Source: an uncultured Romboutsia sp.
GTDB taxonomy: Bacteria > Bacillota > Clostridia > Peptostreptococcales > Peptostreptococcaceae
Length of the DNA: 59,242 nucleotides
Reading direction: 5' to 3'
NCBI GenBank assembly: GCA_937907205.1
Contig: CALESE010000085.1
Coordinates: 1-59,242, forward strand
Shown here: in pieces, positions 43,453 through 51,657 of the stretch
Position numbering within the stretch: position 1 is the stretch's first letter
Layout: each line of letters starts with the position of its first letter
The notes under the pieces: generated by a model
What the model was told of the DNA's origin: nothing
What the model saw: only the letters and a program-made list of their open reading frames with translations
Database searches by the model: none
Made by a program: the position numbers and the translations under genes

Positions 43453-43767
43453 ATTTATATATAACTTTACTATCTATATCAAATATAGTTTGACATCCTG
43501 TAAGTATCATAGTTGATATAAGTTCATACTTTAATTTTTAAATATAAGTTTTTACACCTTCAACTTATCCACCAAATTAATCCGTTACAAATGTAAAACT
43601 ACTTTTGCTATGTCAGGAAGTAAATCAGCAGCTCCTGGTGTACAGTCTAAGACTCTTCCACAATGATTCGATACAACTATAGCATCAACTCCATTACAAG
43701 ATTTACATACTCTACAACTTTTATTTAAACTTTATCTAGCATTTTTTAATATTTCTTTATAATCCAT
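43451..43767 (-). pseudogene. Decayed FMN-dependent alpha-hydroxy-acid dehydrogenase gene
   Basis: The minus strand shows three collinear pieces of a roughly 330-residue L-lactate oxidase/alpha-hydroxy acid dehydrogenase-like protein: start MDYKEILKNA, then a stop, then CRVCKSCNG; next GVDAIVVSNHCGRVLDCTPG running to DLLPDIAKVV; last GVKTYI, a stop, and KLKYELISTMILTGCQTIFD. At least two internal deletions and three stops are seen. The original ribosome site GGGGAT and ATG (43767) are still present. The active histidine region is kept in SNHCGRVLD, but G is changed to C. It is dead. Confidence 0.85.
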
Positions 43768-43798
43768 TTTTATCCCCAACTAATTAAGTATTTTAATT

Positions 43799-44566
43799 TT
43801 ATAAAACATTTTTTAAGAAGCTCTTTCTATGTATTGGTGTAATTCCATGCTTTTCAATGGCCTCATAATGTTCTTTAGTTCCATATCCTTTATGACTTTT
43901 AAATCCATATTCAGGATATATTTCATCATATTGGTACATTATACTATCTCTAGTTACTTTAGCCAATATAGATGCTGCAGCTATTGATATAGACTTTGAA
44001 TCTCCTTTTATTATAGGCTTTTGTAATATTTCCACCCCAGGTATAGTAGCAGCATCTATAAGTAAATAATCTGGTGTTTTTTCTAAACAGTTTAAGGCTT
44101 TTTTCATTGCCATATATGTTGCATTTAATATATTTATTTCATCAATTTCATTATTGTTTACTATACCAATTCCATAGTCTAGAGCTTGTTCTTTTATTAT
44201 ATCAAATAATTCATTTCTTTTAGCTTCACTTAGCTTCTTAGAGTCATTTATACCTTCTATTTTAGTGTTTTGTTTAAATACAACTACAGCTGCTACAACA
44301 GGTCCTGCTAATGGTCCACGACCAGCTTCATCTATACCACCTATATATAAATATCCTTTATTGTATCCTTCATTTTCATATGAGTTTATCATATCTAATC
44401 TTTCATTTTCTTTTCTTATAGAATCTAATTTTTTAGCCATTTTTAATGCTAAATTTTGAACAGACTTTCTTTTATCAACTTTAAGTATTTCTATATATTC
44501 TAAATATTTATTTGTATCCAAATTATCAATTATTTCTTTTATTTCTTTTACACTTTTATCCTTCAT
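43799..44566 (-). CDS. rnhB: Ribonuclease HII
   Basis: A 255-residue enzyme that removes ribonucleotides from DNA. Active-site residues: D79-E80 in GGIDEAGRGPLAGPV, D171 in LLIDAATIPG and the later acid in DSKSISIAAASILAKVTRD. It has a 70-residue helical N-terminal extension, as in other Firmicute RNase HII. C-terminal GFKSHKGYGTKEHYEAI is typical. AAGGAG precedes the ATG. It normally neighbours yraN; here the two pseudogenes intervene. Confidence 0.96.
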   Translation of the reverse strand: MKDKSVKEIKEIIDNLDTNKYLEYIEILKVDKRKSVQNLALKMAKKLDSIRKENERLDMINSYENEGYNKGYLYIGGIDEAGRGPLAGPVVAAVVVFKQNTKIEGINDSKKLSEAKRNELFDIIKEQALDYGIGIVNNNEIDEINILNATYMAMKKALNCLEKTPDYLLIDAATIPGVEILQKPIIKGDSKSISIAAASILAKVTRDSIMYQYDEIYPEYGFKSHKGYGTKEHYEAIEKHGITPIHRKSFLKNVL

Positions 44567-44664
44567 TTTATTCTCCTTAGACTTAAATATATATTTTAGT
44601 ATACATCATTATTATTTTATTTTAAATTAAAACTTATATATGATATTTATTACAAAATACAAAA

Positions 44665-44692
44665 AAATCGTTGATATAAATATCAACGATTT
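44665..44692 (-). terminator. Intrinsic terminator of brnQ
   Basis: Perfect 12-bp arms (44665-44676, 44681-44692) with loop TAAA and A-rich flank. Confidence 0.9.
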
Positions 44693-44697
44693 CTATA

Positions 44698-46002
44698 TTA
44701 CATAGCCTTATTTATTCCACTATTTATTTCAATATCTTTTGATGGTATAAAATTACCTATAATTCCTGCTATTAAAACAGGTAACACCCAGTTAAACCCA
44801 AGTGATGCAAGTGGTAACTTTGTAACAAAAGGTATAGCAACTTTAGTTAAATTATTTATAACAGTTAAAACACTTATAAATAATGCCATGTATGTTGCTC
44901 CTCTAAAAGCATTATTATTTTTTATTTTATCACCAAATAAAGTCATTATTACTAATACAATAGTTGTTGGATATATCATATCTAAAATCGGCGCTGAGAA
45001 TTGTATTATAGTACTTACACCAAAGTTTGATACTACAGCACTGAATATACAAACTACTGTTACCACAACTTCATATTTTAATTTTCCATTAGTTAATTTA
45101 TCAAAGAATTGACCTGTAGCTGATGTAAGACCTACTGCAGTTGTTAAACAAGCTAATGTAACTATTATCGATAGTATTACTTTACCTGGATTTCCAAGTA
45201 ATGAAGCAGTCATCTCAACCATTAATGATGCTTGTGATACATTTAAATCATAAACTTTAGATACTGTAGCTCCAAGGTAAGTTAATCCACCATATACTAA
45301 AGCTAATCCTAAAGCTGCAACTAAACCAGCTTTTATAGTTAAATTAACTTTTTGTTTTTCATCCTTATAACCTTTATTTCCTAAAGATATTATTATAACA
45401 CTTGATAATGCTACTGCACCTAATGGGTCCATAGTTTGGTATCCTTGTTTAATACCTTCTGCAAATACATTTTCAATCATTGGAGTAGGATTTATATCCC
45501 CAAGTGGTGTTATTATTCCTTTAATTATTAAAACTGATAAAGCTATTAAAAGTGCTGGTGTTAAAAATTGCCCTATTATATCTGTAACCTTTGATGGCTT
45601 TATTGTTAATATAAAAGTTATTATAAAAAATATCACTGAAAATAATACCGGACTAAAATTACTAAATAATGGTGCAACTCCCATTTCAAAAGTAGTTGCT
45701 GCTGTTCTTGGTATTGCTAAAAGAGGCCCAAGACATATCATTATTGCTGCTCCTAATATAATTGATAATTTCTTACCTGCTCTACCAAAAACTAAATTTA
45801 CATCACCTCTACATTTTGCTGCTGCTATTATTGCAAGTAAAGATAAACCTACATCTGCTAATATAAATGCTCCAAATCCTGTAATCCACTCTTGACCAGA
45901 GGTAACACCTAGAAATGGAGGGAATATTAAGTTTCCTGCTCCAAAAAACATAGCAAATAAGGCAAATCCTACTACTATTACATCTTTATTTGTCTTATTC
46001 AT
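44698..46002 (-). CDS. brnQ: Branched-chain amino acid:cation symporter BrnQ
   Basis: A 434-residue membrane transporter of the LIVCS family with about twelve helices. It opens KDVIVVGFALFAMFFGAGNLIFPPFLG, the diagnostic first helix. It imports leucine, isoleucine and valine with sodium or protons. The frame continues upstream to 46098, but AAAGGA is correctly placed for the ATG at 46002. It stands alone with its own terminator and may be under CodY control, but no site was identified. Confidence 0.95.
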   Translation of the reverse strand: MNKTNKDVIVVGFALFAMFFGAGNLIFPPFLGVTSGQEWITGFGAFILADVGLSLLAIIAAAKCRGDVNLVFGRAGKKLSIILGAAIMICLGPLLAIPRTAATTFEMGVAPLFSNFSPVLFSVIFFIITFILTIKPSKVTDIIGQFLTPALLIALSVLIIKGIITPLGDINPTPMIENVFAEGIKQGYQTMDPLGAVALSSVIIISLGNKGYKDEKQKVNLTIKAGLVAALGLALVYGGLTYLGATVSKVYDLNVSQASLMVEMTASLLGNPGKVILSIIVTLACLTTAVGLTSATGQFFDKLTNGKLKYEVVVTVVCIFSAVVSNFGVSTIIQFSAPILDMIYPTTIVLVIMTLFGDKIKNNNAFRGATYMALFISVLTVINNLTKVAIPFVTKLPLASLGFNWVLPVLIAGIIGNFIPSKDIEINSGINKAM

Positions 46003-46162
46003 AATTAACATCCTTTCAAGTTTCGTCATTTTATTTAATATTTTGAACTCATTATACATTTTTAATGCTAAATAGTCAATAATATTTAAAATATACATAG
46101 TATTATGAATTTTTTAAATATTTCTAATTTTACTGCTTATTGGTTATTAGTTAGCAAAAATA

Positions 46163-46189
46163 AAAGCATAGACTTTTAATCTATGCTTT
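46163..46189 (-). terminator. Intrinsic terminator of the MATE gene
   Basis: Perfect 10-bp arms (46163-46172, 46180-46189) just after the MATE stop codon. Confidence 0.8.
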
Positions 46190-46193
46190 ATAA

Positions 46194-47576
46194 CTATCCT
46201 TGTAGTTCACTTTGTAGTTCTAATTCTTTATCTATATTTTTATATCTTTTTAATTCTTTAACTAGTACAACTGCAGTTATCATTGTAGATAGTAAGTCTG
46301 ATGTAGGCTGTGAATACCAAACACCATTTAGGCCAAAGAATTTAGGAAGTATCATTATCATAGGTATTAATAATATTACCTGTCTTAATAAGCCTAATAT
46401 CATAGCTGATTTTGCTTTACCAACTGACTGCATATAGTTGCTTCCTGTTATAGATATTCCTACTATCGGTAACATGAATAGGTATAATCTCGCACCATTT
46501 GTAGTTATATCCATAAGTTTTGGATCTTTGTTAAACATTCCAACTATAAGTTCTGGATTTATTTGAATTATTAACCATCCTACTGTCATTATTACACATG
46601 CTACACTTACTGATATTTTAAATGCTTTATTAGCCCTCTCATATTGCTTAGCTCCATAGTTAAATCCTATTATAGGTTGAGATCCTTGGTTTATACCAAA
46701 TACAGGCATTAAGAATATCATAGATATAGAAGATATAGTTGCCATAGCACCTATAGCTAAGTCTCCACCATAAGCCTTTAAAGCATTGTTTGATATTATT
46801 TGAACTAGACTTGCAGCTATTTGCATTGCAAATTGTGCTGAACCTATTGAAAATATAATTTTAACTATATCTTTATTTAATTTCAAGTTTGATTTTTTTA
46901 ATTTTAAATTTGATTTTCCTTTTATATAGTAAGTAAGACCCCATATAGCTGTTACTGCTTGAGATGTTACAGTTGCTATTGCAGCTCCTTGTATTCCCAT
47001 ATTAAATACAAATATTAAAACTGCATCTAGTACTATATTAGTCAAACATCCTACTACCATTATAGTAGCTGCTAGCTTCGGATTACCATCTCCTCTTATT
47101 GTATTGTTTAAAGAAAATGCTAGCAAGTTAAATATAGATCCACCTAATACTATATATATATATGATTTAGCGTAGTATAATGTTGATTCACTCGCCCCAA
47201 AAGATTTAAGTATAACATCTCCAAATGATATACCAATAATACTTATAGCTAAACCGATTATTACTGAAAGAGTAATTGAATTCCCTATTATAATTTCTGC
47301 GTCATCCCTTTTTCCTTGACCTAATTTAATAGATATATTAGCAGTAGACCCTATACCTATTAACATACCAAAAGCAAGTATTATCGTCATAATAGGCATT
47401 GTAACACCAACACCTGTTATAGCTAATGCTCCTACCCCTGGTATATTTCCTATAAATATTCTATCAACTACATTATATAAAGCATTTACTATCATTCCTA
47501 TTATCGCTGGCACAGAATATTTTAAAAGTAATTTCCCAACTGGCTCAGTTGCAAGCATTTGTTGTTGATTTTTCAT
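46194..47576 (-). CDS. MATE family multidrug/Na+ antiporter
   Basis: A 460-residue membrane pump with twelve helices in two repeats. It begins with a MATE pattern (LATEPVGKLLLKYSVPAIIGMIVNALYNVVDRIFIG, about 8-43) and the second half has GINQGSQPIIGFNYGAKQYERANKA, which is a family mark. It is similar to MepA/CdeA types. The MarR regulator gene lies directly upstream with a ten-base gap, so the pump is probably induced when MarR releases. AAGGAGG precedes the ATG. Confidence 0.95.
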   Translation of the reverse strand: MKNQQQMLATEPVGKLLLKYSVPAIIGMIVNALYNVVDRIFIGNIPGVGALAITGVGVTMPIMTIILAFGMLIGIGSTANISIKLGQGKRDDAEIIIGNSITLSVIIGLAISIIGISFGDVILKSFGASESTLYYAKSYIYIVLGGSIFNLLAFSLNNTIRGDGNPKLAATIMVVGCLTNIVLDAVLIFVFNMGIQGAAIATVTSQAVTAIWGLTYYIKGKSNLKLKKSNLKLNKDIVKIIFSIGSAQFAMQIAASLVQIISNNALKAYGGDLAIGAMATISSISMIFLMPVFGINQGSQPIIGFNYGAKQYERANKAFKISVSVACVIMTVGWLIIQINPELIVGMFNKDPKLMDITTNGARLYLFMLPIVGISITGSNYMQSVGKAKSAMILGLLRQVILLIPMIMILPKFFGLNGVWYSQPTSDLLSTMITAVVLVKELKRYKNIDKELELQSELQG

Positions 47577-47586
47577 ATATTCCTCC

Positions 47587-48009
47587 TTATTTACATCTAC
47601 ATATTTTATTTAAAAGCAAATCTAGTATTGCTCTTTCTTCACTTGATAGTCTAGATGTTATAATATCTTCCCAACTGTTTAAAGCATCTAATATAGTATC
47701 TTTTACATCATTACCTTTATCAGTTAAATAAATTTTATATGCTCTTTTATCATTTTCATCTCTTTCTCTAAATAAAAAACCATCTTCTTCTAACTTCTTT
47801 ATAGCTCTTGCTGTAGTTCCTTTATCTATACTTAATATCTCAGATAACTCTTCTTGAGACCTTCCATCTTTTCTATAAAGTTGTAATAAAAACATAAATT
47901 GTCCAGACCCAACACCTATATGGGAAAGTTGTTTTCCTATATAAGCATTTCCTTTTCTATACATTTGAGAAAAATATCGTCCTATATATACAGTATTATT
48001 ATCTGTCAA
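47587..48009 (-). CDS. MarR family transcriptional regulator
   Basis: A 140-residue winged-helix repressor: MFLLQLYRKDGRSQEELSEIL, then SIDKGTTARAIKKLEEDGFLFRERDENDKRAYKIYLTDKG forms the wing. It controls the MATE gene behind it. The reading frame opens with a TTG at 48030 that has no ribosome site; AGGTG at 48018-48022 is eight bases before a TTG at 48009, the more probable start. Two dyads cover its promoter. Confidence 0.93.
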   Translation of the reverse strand: MTDNNTVYIGRYFSQMYRKGNAYIGKQLSHIGVGSGQFMFLLQLYRKDGRSQEELSEILSIDKGTTARAIKKLEEDGFLFRERDENDKRAYKIYLTDKGNDVKDTILDALNSWEDIITSRLSSEERAILDLLLNKICRCK

Positions 48010-48033
48010 AATTTCATCACCTAATTTCAATTA

Positions 48034-48082
48034 ATATTGTAACAATATATTATTATACTCTTATTTAGTTGTTAATACAACT
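48034..48082 (-). promoter_or_regulatory. marR promoter with two operator-like dyads
   Basis: On the minus strand TATAAT is at 48052-48057; a weak TTGTAT lies 17 bases upstream. AGTTGT-TAAT-ACAACT (48067-48082) covers the -35 region, and ATATTGT-A-ACAATAT (48034-48048) covers the start point. Both are perfect inverted repeats and share the TTGT/ACAA core; likely MarR sites. Confidence 0.7.
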
Positions 48083-48257
48083 TATTTTTTATTATTTTTA
48101 TAACTTATAATTTTTATATAAGGTTAATATTCACAAAAAATACATTAACTTTTAGTTGCCTTAGCAACATATTATTTCCATTAGTTAAGTTTTTATCTTT
48201 TAATAATTCTACATAAGTTATTATAGATGTAAGTGTTGTTTTCTTTCCTTAAAATAT

Positions 48258-48291
48258 AAAAAGTGCAGACTTTTAAGTCTACACTTTTTTA
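48258..48291 (-). terminator. Intrinsic terminator of rbgA
   Basis: 14-bp arms with one mismatch (48258-48271, 48276-48289) and T-rich flank. Confidence 0.85.
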
Positions 48292-49200
48292 TTTTATATC
48301 TTCAGGCACTTCTAAAGTTATCTTTCCTATTTTACCTTCTCTAAATTCATTTAAAACAGTAGTTGCTATACGAGTATAGTCTAGCTCTTTTCTTCCTGTT
48401 ATAAATCCTCTCTTACGACCTATCATATCCATAGTCTCTATGTCTGAATGTCCTAATTCTTCTAACTTATATCTAGTTTTTAACTTCTCTGGCTCTATTT
48501 CCATAAGTTTACCTATAAGTTTTAGAGCTAGTGTTTCAATATCTAGTATTTCATCTTTTATAGCTCTACTAAATGCTAAGTTAAGTGCAACATCCTGATC
48601 TTCAAACTTAGGCCAAAGTATACCTGGTGTATCTAATAACTCTAAGTTACCCTTTAATCTTACCCATTGCTTTCCTTTTGTAACACCTGGCTTATCTCCA
48701 GTTGCAGTACTCTTTCTTCCAGTTAATTTATTTATAATAGAAGATTTACCAACATTTGGAACACCAACTATCATTATTCTTATAGGCCTTTCTTTTCTAC
48801 CTTTTTCTTTTAAGGCATCCATTTTTTCCTTTGTAACATTTCTACATTCATCTATTAATTTATTTAAACCTACACCTTTCATGGTATCTATAGGTATAGC
48901 TTTTATTCCACGATCTTTATAATATTTTATCCATCTATCAAGCTTTGCTCTATCTGCTAAGTCACTTTTATTTAATATAACTACCCTAGGTTTATTTCCT
49001 GCTAACTTATCTATATCAGGATTTTTACTACTAAATGGTATTCTTGAATCTAGTAGCTCTACTACAACATCAACTAATTTTAAATTATCTCTAACTAAAT
49101 CTTTAGTCTTTTTCATATGACCTGGGTACCAGTTTATATGAAGGTTATCATCTCTTAGATAATCATCATAATTTTCTCCCATTCTGTCTCCTCTTGCCAT
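48289..49200 (-). CDS. rbgA: Ribosome biogenesis GTPase RbgA (YlqF)
   Basis: A 303-residue circularly permuted GTPase needed for late assembly of the 50S subunit. Motif order is G4 (VVILNKSDLAD), then G1 (GVPNVGKSSIINKL), G2 (TGDKPGVTKG) and G3 (LLDTPGILWP), as expected for a permuted enzyme. INWYPGHMKKT at the start is the family hallmark. Two well-placed starts exist: ATG at 49200 (GGAG eight bases before) and ATG further in (MGENYDD), also with GAGGAG; 49200 is used. It follows rplS in the ribosomal cluster. Confidence 0.95.
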   Translation of the reverse strand: MARGDRMGENYDDYLRDDNLHINWYPGHMKKTKDLVRDNLKLVDVVVELLDSRIPFSSKNPDIDKLAGNKPRVVILNKSDLADRAKLDRWIKYYKDRGIKAIPIDTMKGVGLNKLIDECRNVTKEKMDALKEKGRKERPIRIMIVGVPNVGKSSIINKLTGRKSTATGDKPGVTKGKQWVRLKGNLELLDTPGILWPKFEDQDVALNLAFSRAIKDEILDIETLALKLIGKLMEIEPEKLKTRYKLEELGHSDIETMDMIGRKRGFITGRKELDYTRIATTVLNEFREGKIGKITLEVPEDIK

Positions 49201-49291
49201 AACTATCACTCCTTCTTCTGTTTTTTACGTACTTTATATCAACTTATATATTATACCATAATCTATTTTTTAATACTTTATTATAATTAAA

Positions 49292-49315
49292 AAAGGACTG
49301 ATGAGTCAGTCCTTT
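49292..49315 (-). terminator. Intrinsic terminator of rplS
   Basis: Perfect 10-bp arms (49292-49301, 49306-49315), followed on the minus strand by a T run. Confidence 0.88.
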
Positions 49316-49337
49316 AAAAAACTTTAGTAAAGTTTAA

Positions 49338-49682
49338 TTATCTAGCTTCTTTTATCTTAGCAGCTTTACCTACTCTACCTCTTAAGTAGTTTAGTTTAGC
49401 TCTTCTTACTTTACCTTTTCTAGTTACTTCTATCTTGTCTATTCTTGGTGAATGAACTGGGAAAGTTCTTTCTACACCAACGTTGAAAGATATTTTTCTA
49501 ACAGTGAAAGTTTCTTTTATTCCTCCACCTTGTCTCTTAAGTACAACACCTTCGAATACTTGTATTCTTTCTCTTTTTCCTTCAACTATTTTAACGTGTA
49601 CTTTTACAGTGTCCCCAGGTCCAAAGTTAGGAACTTCGTTCTTTAATTGTTCTTGTTCTAATGATCTTAATATTTCGTTCAT
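49338..49682 (-). CDS. rplS: 50S ribosomal protein L19
   Basis: A 114-residue ribosomal protein at the 30S-50S interface. VPNFGPGDTVKVHVKIVEGKRERIQVFEGVVLKRQGGG and the basic end GKVRRAKLNYLRGRVGKAAK are typical. Normal length. GGAGG lies before the ATG. A 75-base leader with its own promoter precedes it, separating its expression from trmD. Confidence 0.98.
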   Translation of the reverse strand: MNEILRSLEQEQLKNEVPNFGPGDTVKVHVKIVEGKRERIQVFEGVVLKRQGGGIKETFTVRKISFNVGVERTFPVHSPRIDKIEVTRKGKVRRAKLNYLRGRVGKAAKIKEAR

Positions 49683-49792
49683 TTTCTTCCTCCTAGTATC
49701 ATAGACATTCTTAATTACTCGACCAGTGTAAAAAGAGGAATGCCCGTTTTTTTAGCATCTAAAATTATACTATATATTTAAATTATTTACAA
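49683..49792 (-). promoter_or_regulatory. rplS promoter and structured leader (L19 leader-like)
   Basis: On the minus strand TTGTAA (49787-49792) overlaps the trmD end and TATAAT is at 49764-49769, spacer 17. The roughly 75-base leader contains GGGCATTC pairing with GAATGTCT (with G-U pairs) and an inner CTC/GAG. Firmicutes are known to have an L19 leader that may bind the protein for feedback. Assignment to that family is by position and structure only. Confidence 0.5.
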
Positions 49793-50475
49793 GCTTTTTT
49801 ATATAAATCAGGTCTTCTTTCTTTAGTGATTCTAATAGATTCGTCTTTTCTCCACTTATCTATATTCTTATGATTTCCAGATAATAAAACATCTGGAACT
49901 TTAAGTCCCATAAACTCTCTAGGTCTCGTATAATGTGGATATTCTAATAAATCATTACTAAAAGATTCATCTTCAAATGATTCTTCTTGTCCTAAAACAC
50001 CTGGTATAAGTCTTGATATAGAATCTATAAGTATAAGTGCAGGAAGTTCTCCTCCTGTTAATACATAATCTCCTATAGATATTTCATCTGTTACTATTAA
50101 ATCTATAATCCTTTGATCTATACCTTCATAATGACCACACAATAAAATTACATCATCTAATTTAGACATATTAGTTGCTGTAGTTTGATTATGTGTATTA
50201 CCTTTAGGTGTTAAATATATAACTCTTGGTTTTTCTATATTATAAGTATCTACTATATGCTTATATGTATCATATATAGGTTGTGGAGTCATAACCATAC
50301 CAGCTCCACCACCAAATGGATAATCATCTACCTTTTTATGTTTATTATTTGAAAAATCTCTTATATTATAAATACATATTTCTATTATCCCTTTTTCTAC
50401 AGCTCTTTTCATTATGCTTTCATTCATATATGAATTAAATATTTCTGGAAAGAGTGTCATTATGTGAAATCTCAT
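49783..50475 (-). CDS. trmD: tRNA (guanine37-N1)-methyltransferase TrmD
   Basis: A 230-residue SPOUT methyltransferase that makes m1G37 and prevents frameshifts. Trefoil-knot SAM-binding stretches YLTPKGNTHNQ, LLCGHYEGIDQR and SIGDYVLTGGELPALILIDSISRLIPGVLG are all present. PFGGGAGMVMTPQP is the N-terminal mark. It follows rimM by eight bases and is translated together with it. AGGAG precedes the ATG. Confidence 0.98.
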   Translation of the reverse strand: MRFHIMTLFPEIFNSYMNESIMKRAVEKGIIEICIYNIRDFSNNKHKKVDDYPFGGGAGMVMTPQPIYDTYKHIVDTYNIEKPRVIYLTPKGNTHNQTTATNMSKLDDVILLCGHYEGIDQRIIDLIVTDEISIGDYVLTGGELPALILIDSISRLIPGVLGQEESFEDESFSNDLLEYPHYTRPREFMGLKVPDVLLSGNHKNIDKWRKDESIRITKERRPDLYKKACK

Positions 50476-50483
50476 ATTAGCTC

Positions 50484-50996
50484 CTAGTCTATCATTCCCT
50501 TTATTGGGTCTATTATCATTTTTCTTTCATCTATATCTATAGTAGGTACAAATTTCATCATAGCAGGTATCATATATTCCTGATTTTCTAATCCTTTTAT
50601 AACATATACATCATTTGCAGAGTATTGTAATACATCTTTTAAAGTACCTACATGCTTGCCTTCAACAGTATATACATCTATTCCTATCATATCAGATATA
50701 AAGTACTCATCTTCATCAAGTTCTCTTGAGTTTTCTCTAGAAACATACATAAACTTATTTTTTAATTTTTCAGCCATTTCAACTGTATCTATACCTTTTA
50801 TTTTCATAATAACCATATTACCTTTATATCTTACTCTTTCTACTTCCCAAGTAGTATTTAAGTCTTTTCCTAAATAAAATTCTTCTAATTCATCAAATCT
50901 ATCTATTTCATCAGTAAAAGGATATACTCTAACTTCTCCTTTTAAACCTTGAGTATTAACTATTTGTCCAACTTTAAAATGCGTTAATTTCTCCAT
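50484..50996 (-). CDS. rimM: 16S rRNA processing protein RimM
   Basis: A 170-residue 30S maturation factor. The N-terminal domain starts FKVGQIVNTQGLKGEVRVYPFTD, and the C-terminal PRC-barrel (about 98-168) has DEDEYFISDMIGIDVYT and ending MIPAMMKFVPTIDIDERKMIIDPIKGMID. It binds S19 near the 30S head. Gene order khpA-rimM-trmD is the standard one. AAGGAG precedes the ATG. Confidence 0.97.
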   Translation of the reverse strand: MEKLTHFKVGQIVNTQGLKGEVRVYPFTDEIDRFDELEEFYLGKDLNTTWEVERVRYKGNMVIMKIKGIDTVEMAEKLKNKFMYVSRENSRELDEDEYFISDMIGIDVYTVEGKHVGTLKDVLQYSANDVYVIKGLENQEYMIPAMMKFVPTIDIDERKMIIDPIKGMID

Positions 50997-51075
50997 TAGC
51001 CTATCTCCTTATATTTTATTAAAAATGTTATCAAGTTTTAAAATGAATATAATTTGCATACATATACTATAAACA

Positions 51076-51105
51076 AAAAGGACTAGGTATATACCTAATC
51101 CTTTT
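51076..51105 (-). terminator. Hairpin terminator of khpA
   Basis: 15-bp arms with one mismatch (51076-51090, 51091-51105), TTTT flanks, at the end of khpA; separates the ffh-rpsP-khpA unit from rimM-trmD. Confidence 0.75.
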
Positions 51106-51331
51106 ATACTATCTCAAGAGAAACTTTAACTTTTTCTCTATTTGAAGCAGATTTAATGACAGTTCTTATAGCTTTAGCTATTCTGCCTTGCTTTCCGATA
51201 ACCTTTCCCATATCGTCTTGAGAAACTTTAAGCCTTAATATGATTTCATCATTTGCTTTAATTTCTTCAACCACTACAGAATCTGGATCATCGACTAGAG
51301 CCTTAGCTATATCTAACACTAGCTCTTTCAT
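51104..51331 (-). CDS. khpA: KH domain RNA-binding protein KhpA (YlqC)
   Basis: A 75-residue single KH-domain protein. MGKVIGKQGRIAKAIRTVIKSAS contains the GxxG RNA-binding loop (IGKQG). In Streptococcus and others KhpA pairs with KhpB (Jag) and affects cell division and small RNAs. It lies between rpsP and rimM as usual. GGAG is nine bases before the ATG. Confidence 0.95.
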   Translation of the reverse strand: MKELVLDIAKALVDDPDSVVVEEIKANDEIILRLKVSQDDMGKVIGKQGRIAKAIRTVIKSASNREKVKVSLEIV

Positions 51332-51356
51332 ATACTCATCTCCTAATTAAATTTAA

Positions 51357-51623
51357 TTATTTTTTAGAAGCTTCGAATTTTTCCATAACTCCATTTTTAA
51401 CGAATAAAGTTTTAACTGTATCAGTTGGTTGAGCACCATTTGATAACCACTTAACAGCTTTTTCATCATTTATTTTAACTTGCTTTGGTTGAGAAACTGG
51501 ATTGTAGAATCCTATTTCTTCTATGAACTTTCCATCTCTTGGAGATCTTGAATCCGCTACTACTATTCTGTAGAAAGGCTTTTTGTTTGATCCCATTCTT
51601 TTTAATCTTATTTTAACTGCCAT
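51357..51623 (-). CDS. rpsP: 30S ribosomal protein S16
   Basis: An 88-residue ribosomal protein with the S16 opening VKIRLKRMGSNKKPFYRIVVADSRSPRDGKFIEEIGFYNP. The family usually has 80-90 residues. It follows ffh by 34 bases and precedes khpA. GGAGG precedes the ATG. Confidence 0.98.
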   Translation of the reverse strand: MAVKIRLKRMGSNKKPFYRIVVADSRSPRDGKFIEEIGFYNPVSQPKQVKINDEKAVKWLSNGAQPTDTVKTLFVKNGVMEKFEASKK

Positions 51624-51657
51624 AACAGCACCTCCGAAAATTTATTTTGTCTATTAT

